A stretch of DNA of 18,989 bases, from the NCBI GenBank assembly GCA_019415505.1, contig DXZC01000027.1, forward strand, positions 1 through 18,989. The letters run 5' to 3'. Made by a program: the position numbers and the translations under genes. The notes beneath the pieces were generated by a model. It did no database searches. It had not been told where the DNA came from and saw nothing but the letters and a program-made list of their open reading frames with translations. Position 1 is the first letter of the stretch. Every line of letters starts with the position of its first letter. Below are positions 13,661-18,989 of this stretch, in pieces. Origin of the DNA: Peptococcaceae bacterium. GTDB taxonomy: Bacteria; Bacillota; Dehalobacteriia; UBA7702.

Positions 13661-13692
13661 TAAATAATAAACGGGGGCCTATACCCCCGTTT
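13661..13692 (-). terminator. Intrinsic terminator after coaD
   Basis: A 9-bp stem (AAACGGGGG paired with CCCCCGTTT, 6-nt loop) starts 6 nt after the coaD stop codon and is followed on the minus strand by a U-rich but interrupted tail (TTTATTATTT). It separates dnaE-coaD from pyk. Because I find no clear promoter between it and pyk, partial read-through may feed pyk. Confidence 0.8.
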
Positions 13693-13697
13693 TGCTA

Positions 13698-14183
13698 TTA
13701 CTTGGCTTTTGCGTACTTTGCTCTTATTTTTTCCTCTACAGAACATGGTACCATGCCGCTGATATCGCCGCCTAGCTTAGCTACGTCTTTAATAATGCTG
13801 GAGCTGATAAAAGAGTATTTTTGCCCAGTCATTAAAAAAACCGTTTCCACCTCAGGGTTAAGGTTTTTATTCATAGCCGCTAACTGCATCTCGTATTCAA
13901 AGTCGGAAATTGCCCTTAAACCTCGTATCACTGCTGTGGCCTGTTTCTCCCGGCAATAGTCCATGAGAAGTCCGGAAAAACATTCCACTTCCACCTTGGG
14001 CACGGAACTTGTGACCTCTTTAAGCATCTCCAGGCGTTCCTGAGTGCTAAAAAGCACATTTTTGTAATTATCCTCAGCAATGCCGATTATAACCTTATCA
14101 AATAATCCGGCGGTGCGCTGAATGACGTCCATATGTCCCATGGTTACAGGGTCAAAGGTTCCGGGGTAAATACAAATACGCAT
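13698..14183 (-). CDS. coaD: Phosphopantetheine adenylyltransferase CoaD
   Basis: This 161-residue nucleotidyltransferase transfers AMP from ATP to 4'-phosphopantetheine to give dephospho-CoA, the penultimate step of coenzyme A synthesis. It starts with the family signature YPGTFDPVTMGHMDVI, whose T-x-GH motif (residues 14-17) contacts ATP. It also has FSGLLMDY, VIRGLRAISDFEYEMQLAAMNK and the C-terminal SFISSSIIKDVAKLGGD (ISSS-x-I-K/R motif). Length is standard. The ATG at 14183 is 10 nt after the dnaE stop, with GAGG 8 nt upstream, so it is cotranscribed with dnaE. The usual neighbour in Bacillota is rsmD, so its place behind dnaE is less common. Confidence 0.97.
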   Translation of the reverse strand: MRICIYPGTFDPVTMGHMDVIQRTAGLFDKVIIGIAEDNYKNVLFSTQERLEMLKEVTSSVPKVEVECFSGLLMDYCREKQATAVIRGLRAISDFEYEMQLAAMNKNLNPEVETVFLMTGQKYSFISSSIIKDVAKLGGDISGMVPCSVEEKIRAKYAKAK

Positions 14184-14193
14184 TTTCTTTGCC

Positions 14194-17100
14194 TCAATTC
14201 TCCAATATTTTTACAAACACATTTTCTTTGCCCAAAAGGTGTTCCATTTTATTAATTAATTCTTGTTCAGCGGAAACCTTTAAGCCAAAGAGCTTTGCCT
14301 TGCCGCTGGCTTTATTATAACCAAAGGCGGAATAGGGACCGGGATACAGGGCCAATAGCTTTTTAACCGCTAATTCCTGGCTGCCGTCGTCCTCAGGGCG
14401 AATATTAAGATAGAGCCTTTTAATTATCCTTTTATCCTCAGGGAGGGCGGGAGTCACTATAATATCGCCCAGATCTTCCGCGATACTGTTATCCTGGTCA
14501 TCCCTTAAATCCTCCGGACATTCCGGCAGATTCAAGCCCTTGCCATAAAGATCAACATCTTCATTACTGCGGACATTACAGTTGCCGTGGACGGAAAGCA
14601 CTCCCAACGACCGGGTTTGGGTTATGGGCACCATGTCGTTGACAGTTATATTTATTTTGCCGTCCTCATTCCGCACTGTGCCGCGAATTCCTAAGATTGC
14701 GTCCTCCACAATATAGTTGCGCACGCTTTCATAGCCCCGGGCAAAGACAAAACAGTGCACTTTACCGCTGACGTCCTCAATGTCGAATTGGGCGAAACGC
14801 TGGCCCGCTTTATTGCTTTTGATTTTTAAGTGTGTGAGCATACCGGCAATATAAACTTCTTTTTTGTCCGGTATGGCGGCTAGCTGGCCAATCTTGGTGT
14901 AGCGGTAATCCTTCCAATAGCCCTGATAGTTATCGAGAATGTGGCCGGTAATGAAAAGCCCCAGCATTTCTTTTTCCATGCGCAGCTCCTCCTCTCTGGA
15001 GAGGGGGGGCAGATTTTTAACCTCTGGGAACTGCTCTGTTTCCTTTTCTTCCTCTAAGCCGAAATCAAAGAGGCTCATTTCCCCGGCAGCCTGGGATTTT
15101 TTGGTGGTTTCCGCCATGGCCATAGCCTTCTCGTAAATAGCTAACAACTGGGCCTTGTGCATTTCTAAGGAATCAAAGGAACCGGCTTTAATCATGCTTT
15201 CCACCATGCGGCTGTTAACTGAGACCCTTTCGCAAAAATCCAGCAGGGAGGTGAAATTGCCGTTAGCCTCTCTTTCCTGCACAATTTGGCTGGCAGGCTC
15301 CCGTCCCACGTTTTTAATGGCCATCAGACCAAACCGGATATTACCCCCGGCCACGCTGAAATTAAGGCGGCTTTCATTAATATCCGGGGGTAAAATCGTC
15401 ATACCCATGCGCCGGCATTCGTCAATATAATCCGCCAGCTTATCAGTTTTATCCATTAAACTGGTGAGTAAGGCGGCGGAATACTCTGTGGGGTAATGGG
15501 CCTTTAAATAGGCTGTTTGATAAGCCACTACAGCATAGGCCACAGAATGGCTTTTATTAAAGCCATATTCCGCGAATTTTTCCATTAATTCAAATATTTT
15601 ACTGGCTATCTTTTCCGATACGCCATTTTTTTTGGCCCCCTCCACAAAGGTTTTGCGGAAGCCCACAATAATATCCTTCTTTTTCTTGCCCATGGCCTTG
15701 CGTAAATAATCAGCCTGGGCCATAGTGAAGCCCGCCATTTTTTGGGCAATCAGCATAACCTGTTCCTGGTAAAGTATAACGCCATAGGTCTCCTTGAGGA
15801 TGGGCTCTAAAATGGGGTGGTCATAGGAAATCGGTATTCTGCCGTGCTTGCGTTCGGTAAACTCTTTAATCATGCCGCTACCAATGGGGCCCGGCCGGTA
15901 AAGCGCCACTAAAGCCGCGATTTCCGCGATATTTTCCGGCTGTAGGTTGCGCATAACCTGCTGCATACCGTCACTTTCCATCTGGAATACGCCGTGGCCC
16001 TCACCCCGGCTTAACATGGCGTAGGTTTCCTTATCATCCAGAGGCAAGTGGTTGATATCCAAGTCAATACCTTGGCTGTCCTTGATGTTGGCTACAGCGT
16101 CCCGAATAACCGTCAAATTCCGTAAACCTAAGAGGTCCATTTTTAGGAGGCCCATAGCCTCCACTGTATCCTTAGTATATTGGGTGGCCAAGGCGGCTAA
16201 GGCGTCGCCGCCCTTATCGGTGAGAGCGCGCTGTACCGGCAAGTAGTTGGATATGGTATCAGGAGCTATAACCAGGGCCGCGGCGTGTAAACCGTGGTGA
16301 CGGGGCATACCCTCCACCTTTAAGGCAGCGTCAATCAGCCTTTTAACCGCAGGCTCTGTGTCGTACATAGCCTTTAAATCCGGATTTGTAATCAAGGCTT
16401 TTTCAATGGTCATGCCTAAATCTTCCGGTATTTGTTTGGCTACTCTTTCAACTTCCTTATAGGGCATGTCCAAAGCCCGGCCCACGTCCTTAACAGCTAA
16501 CTTGGCCTTCATGGTGCCAAAGGTTATAATTTGGGCTACCCGGTCCTCGCCATAGCGTTGGGCTAGGTATTCAAAGACTTCCCCCCGGCGTTCAATACAG
16601 AAGTCAGTATCAATATCAGGCATGGAAACCCGGTCAGGGTTAAGAAAGCGTTCAAAAAGCAAATCGTATTTCATGGGGTCAATATCAGTAATCCCCAAAG
16701 CGTAGGCTACTATACTGCCGGCGGCTGAACCCCGGCCCGGTCCCACCATAATATTGTTTTGTTTGGCAAAGTTTATCATATCCCAAACTATTAGAAAATA
16801 GCTGGGAAAGTCCATTTTAATAATTATGCCCAATTCATATTCCAAGCGTTCCGTTATTTCTGGGGTGATTTCCGCATAACGCTCTTTCAGGCCATCATCG
16901 CAAAGCTTACGCAAATAGCTTATAATGTCGTAGCCTGGGGGCACAGGGTAATCCGGTAAAAAATAGGGGGGCGCAAAATGCAGCTCCACATTGCACTGAT
17001 CCGCAATAATCTTAGTATTGGCCAGAGCCTCAGGATATGACTGAAAAACCTCGGCCATTTCTTCCTGGGTTTTAAAGTAAAATTGATTGGTTTCAAAGCG

Positions 17101-17808
17101 CATACGGTTGGGGTCGTCTATAGTTTTGCCCATTTGAATGCAGAGGAGAATATCATGGAATTCAGCGTCCTCTTTGTTGGTGTAATGTACGTCGTTAGTG
17201 GCCACTAAGGGAATATTTAATTCTCGGCTGAGGGCGGCGATTTGCTTATTAATGCCCTTCTCAATAGGTATGCCTTGGTCCTGAATTTCTAAATAATAAT
17301 TACCGGGGCCAAATATTTCTAAATGCTCTAAGGCAATGGCCTTGGCCTTCTCATAGTCCTCCTGCTGTAAAGCCCGGGGGATTTCTCCGGCTAAGCAAGC
17401 GGAAAGGCAAATCAACCCTTCGCCGTATTCCCGCATCAGTTCCTTATCCACTCTGGGCTTTGTGTAAAAACCCTCTGAGGAGGCTAAAGAAACCATGGTG
17501 CAAAGATTTCTATAACCCTGTTCATTTTTGGCCAGGAGAATGAGGTGATACCGTTCCCTGTCCAGATTAAAATCCTTATCAAACCGGGAGCGGGCCGCCA
17601 CATAGACCTCGCACCCTAAAATAGGTTTAACGCCTTGCTTGACGCATTCGTTATAAAAATCCACCACGCCGTACATTACGCCGTGGTCGGTGATGGCTAC
17701 CGCGGGCATATCCAGGGCCTTGGCCTTGGCCACCATATCTTTAATACGGGAAAAGCCGTCTAACAAGCTATATTCAGTGTGATTATGCAAATGCACGAAA
17801 TCTTTCAT
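14194..17808 (-). CDS. dnaE: DNA polymerase III alpha subunit, DnaE type
   Basis: This 1204-residue replicative polymerase begins with a PHP domain (residues 4 to about 270; FVHLHNHTEYSLLDG, AITDHGVMYG, GCEVYVA, NDVHY). Most metal-binding His and Asp residues of the PHP site look intact, unlike in E. coli, so it may have PHP proofreading activity (inference). The polymerase core carries GPGRGSAAGS, the catalytic Asp398 and Asp400 in PDIDTDF, and a third Asp558 in KMDLLGLRNL, aligning with E. coli Asp401, Asp403 and Asp555. Helix-hairpin-helix and OB-fold (about 980-1060) domains follow. No exonuclease domain is inserted, so it is not PolC. ATG at 17808 has GGAGG 11 nt upstream; the frame is open for 42 further codons, which resemble A/T-rich spacer. 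coaD follows after 10 nt. Confidence 0.97.
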   Translation of the reverse strand: MKDFVHLHNHTEYSLLDGFSRIKDMVAKAKALDMPAVAITDHGVMYGVVDFYNECVKQGVKPILGCEVYVAARSRFDKDFNLDRERYHLILLAKNEQGYRNLCTMVSLASSEGFYTKPRVDKELMREYGEGLICLSACLAGEIPRALQQEDYEKAKAIALEHLEIFGPGNYYLEIQDQGIPIEKGINKQIAALSRELNIPLVATNDVHYTNKEDAEFHDILLCIQMGKTIDDPNRMRFETNQFYFKTQEEMAEVFQSYPEALANTKIIADQCNVELHFAPPYFLPDYPVPPGYDIISYLRKLCDDGLKERYAEITPEITERLEYELGIIIKMDFPSYFLIVWDMINFAKQNNIMVGPGRGSAAGSIVAYALGITDIDPMKYDLLFERFLNPDRVSMPDIDTDFCIERRGEVFEYLAQRYGEDRVAQIITFGTMKAKLAVKDVGRALDMPYKEVERVAKQIPEDLGMTIEKALITNPDLKAMYDTEPAVKRLIDAALKVEGMPRHHGLHAAALVIAPDTISNYLPVQRALTDKGGDALAALATQYTKDTVEAMGLLKMDLLGLRNLTVIRDAVANIKDSQGIDLDINHLPLDDKETYAMLSRGEGHGVFQMESDGMQQVMRNLQPENIAEIAALVALYRPGPIGSGMIKEFTERKHGRIPISYDHPILEPILKETYGVILYQEQVMLIAQKMAGFTMAQADYLRKAMGKKKKDIIVGFRKTFVEGAKKNGVSEKIASKIFELMEKFAEYGFNKSHSVAYAVVAYQTAYLKAHYPTEYSAALLTSLMDKTDKLADYIDECRRMGMTILPPDINESRLNFSVAGGNIRFGLMAIKNVGREPASQIVQEREANGNFTSLLDFCERVSVNSRMVESMIKAGSFDSLEMHKAQLLAIYEKAMAMAETTKKSQAAGEMSLFDFGLEEEKETEQFPEVKNLPPLSREEELRMEKEMLGLFITGHILDNYQGYWKDYRYTKIGQLAAIPDKKEVYIAGMLTHLKIKSNKAGQRFAQFDIEDVSGKVHCFVFARGYESVRNYIVEDAILGIRGTVRNEDGKINITVNDMVPITQTRSLGVLSVHGNCNVRSNEDVDLYGKGLNLPECPEDLRDDQDNSIAEDLGDIIVTPALPEDKRIIKRLYLNIRPEDDGSQELAVKKLLALYPGPYSAFGYNKASGKAKLFGLKVSAEQELINKMEHLLGKENVFVKILEN

Positions 17809-17934
17809 AAAAAATAAATCCTCCGCTCTATATTTTACAATATTCCGCAGGTTTTTTCTACCAATATAGCCTATAAAATTGTAAATATCTTGCCCAATTC
17901 CGCTAAGTGGCAATATAGGAGTATAAATCAGCAT

Positions 17935-18170
17935 ATACTACAAATGTAGCGTCTAGCGCTGCCATGCCAATAAAGCTTAATCTCGCCGGTATTCTGCTGT
18001 CCGGGATTATAGTCCTGTGTTCTCTGGGATAAGGTAGGAGCCAATGCTAAAATTACAGCATAATATCTTGCGTTTTAGTAAAGTTTTTGCCAAAAGGGGG
18101 ATTTTTTATAACAATGTAGAATATTATTTAAGTTATAAAGAAAATTCACCTTACTACAAGGAGAAACAAC
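17935..18170. other. Spacer between divergent dnaE and the FolD-like gene
   Basis: This 236-nt gap is A/T-rich towards the FolD-like gene. A 22-codon plus-strand frame (17964-18032) would encode MPIKLNLAGILLSGIIVLC and three more residues, a single hydrophobic segment ending in a lipobox-like Cys. It has no ribosome binding site in front, so I do not call it as a gene. I find no convincing promoter with both boxes for the rightward gene, although TATAAC and TATAAA hexamers occur at about 18108 and 18135. Confidence 0.4.
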
Positions 18171-18989
18171 ATGGCAAAGCTATTGGATGGAAAGATGGTA
18201 TCTGACCCTATTTTACGGGAAATTAGTAAGGAAACGGAAAAAATACCAGCGGAAATTCCACATCCTAAACTAGCTATAATCCGCTCTGGCAATAAAAGCG
18301 ATGACATAAATAATGAAAAAAGCCTGAAAAAAGCCGCTGCGGATCGGGGTATTGAAACAGAGGTTTTTGTTTTTCCCTGGGATATTGCCAAGGATGAACT
18401 GCTCTCCAATATCAGGTCAATTGGGGCCAGAGAGGATATACATGGCGTTATACCCTTTTTGCCCTTTCTTTTGCCGGATTATATGTCCTGGGAGAATGAA
18501 ATACGCAATAGCGTACCCCAGGAAAAGGATGTTGCTTGCATTTCCCGGAGTACAGCCTCCCGCCTGTACTTTGCCGACTTCAGCGGCTTTCTGCCGCCGG
18601 CGTCCCAAGCGGTGATAGAGCTTTTACAATACTACGAGGTGCCGTTAGAGGGACGAAATGTTACTATTGTAGATAGTTCCCTGCGGGTTGGTAAGCCCTT
18701 ATCCCTCCTTTTATTGCAGGAAAATGCCACTGTGACCCTGTGTTCCGCTAAAAACGAAAATTTGGCGGCCACAACCCGCCAGGCGGATATTGTGATTGCC
18801 GCTTTAAATGAACCCCGCTTCCTCACTGCCGATTACTTTAGTGAGGGGCAAGTGGTAATAGATACTGGGGTTAATAAAACTGAGGACGGCTATTGTGGTG
18901 ATGTGGATTATGAAGCCGTGGCCAATGTTGTGGCGGCTCTTTACCCCTTACCCGCCACCGCCGGCAGCGTCGGCGGCGTGGCTATGGTC
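18171..18989 (+). CDS. Divergent FolD-family protein lacking the catalytic residues (3' end cut by the window)
   Basis: The first 273 residues are visible. The overall plan is that of methylene-tetrahydrofolate dehydrogenase/cyclohydrolase: MAKLLDGKMVSDPILREI, a HGVIPFLPFLLP segment, EKDVACIS, then an NAD(P)-domain with VTIVDSSLRVGKPLSLLLL, TRQADIVIAA, EGQVVIDTGVN and GDVDYEAV. Yet by hand alignment to E. coli FolD every active-site residue differs: Tyr50 is Asn48, Lys54 is Leu52, Gln98 is Phe96 and Asp121 is Ala122. The C-terminal PGGVGPMT loop reads AGSVGGVAM. The frame is intact, so this is not a decaying pseudogene. A function in the usual folate reaction is therefore doubtful; it may be a paralogue with a regulatory or new role. 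ATG at 18171 has AAGGAG 7 nt upstream. Confidence 0.75.
   Translation, partial: MAKLLDGKMVSDPILREISKETEKIPAEIPHPKLAIIRSGNKSDDINNEKSLKKAAADRGIETEVFVFPWDIAKDELLSNIRSIGAREDIHGVIPFLPFLLPDYMSWENEIRNSVPQEKDVACISRSTASRLYFADFSGFLPPASQAVIELLQYYEVPLEGRNVTIVDSSLRVGKPLSLLLLQENATVTLCSAKNENLAATTRQADIVIAALNEPRFLTADYFSEGQVVIDTGVNKTEDGYCGDVDYEAVANVVAALYPLPATAGSVGGVAMV

Noticed and set aside
17809..17934. Upstream in-frame extension of dnaE (42 codons)
   Set aside because: DnaE proteins start just before the HLHNHT motif, and a GGAGG site precedes the ATG at 17808; the extension is A/T-rich and has no family counterpart that I know.

Overview
The window looks like chromosomal DNA from a medium-GC member of the Bacillota (Clostridia or Negativicutes type). 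The grounds are strong AGGAGG/GGAG ribosome binding sites, a short HisG paired with HisZ, the PdxS/PdxT route to vitamin B6, a MocR-type PdxR regulator, and sigma-A promoters (several with extended -10 boxes). It is almost entirely core metabolism. I saw no mobile element, CRISPR array, rRNA or tRNA.

Layout. (1) 1-1450, minus strand: an aromatic amino acid operon, aroF (DAHP synthase) then tyrA (cut by the left edge). It is preceded by a leader with a good promoter, a 27-residue peptide dense in Tyr and Phe codons, an intrinsic terminator, and a competing antiterminator whose 5' arm covers the peptide's stop codon. This reads as a complete ribosome-mediated attenuator and is the most striking element here. 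(2) 1459-4413: pdxT and pdxS on the minus strand, divergent from pdxR on the plus strand, with overlapping back-to-back promoters between them. (3) 4410-5204, minus strand: a ZIP-family metal transporter whose stop codon overlaps that of pdxR. (4) 5442-11534, plus strand: a compact histidine operon, hisZ-hisG-hisD-hisC-hisB-hisA-hisIE, driven by an extended -10 promoter. hisH and hisF, the two subunits of imidazole glycerol phosphate synthase, are not in it. (5) 11675-12124: a bidirectional terminator and a small protein with two tandem excisionase-type DNA-binding domains. (6) 12208-17808, minus strand: dnaE, coaD, a terminator, then pyk with three 18-nt-spaced ATTGGAG repeats in its leader. 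(7) 18171-18989, plus strand: the first 273 codons of a FolD-family protein that has lost the catalytic residues of the enzyme.

How the parts fit. The first third makes aromatic amino acids and pyridoxal phosphate. PLP is both the cofactor of HisC and the expected ligand of PdxR. The his operon then supplies histidine. dnaE, coaD and pyk are housekeeping genes for replication, CoA and glycolysis. The observations most worth following up are the Tyr/Phe attenuator, the FolD-like protein without its active site, the Arg in place of the PLP-anchoring Lys in PdxR, and the his operon lacking hisHF.
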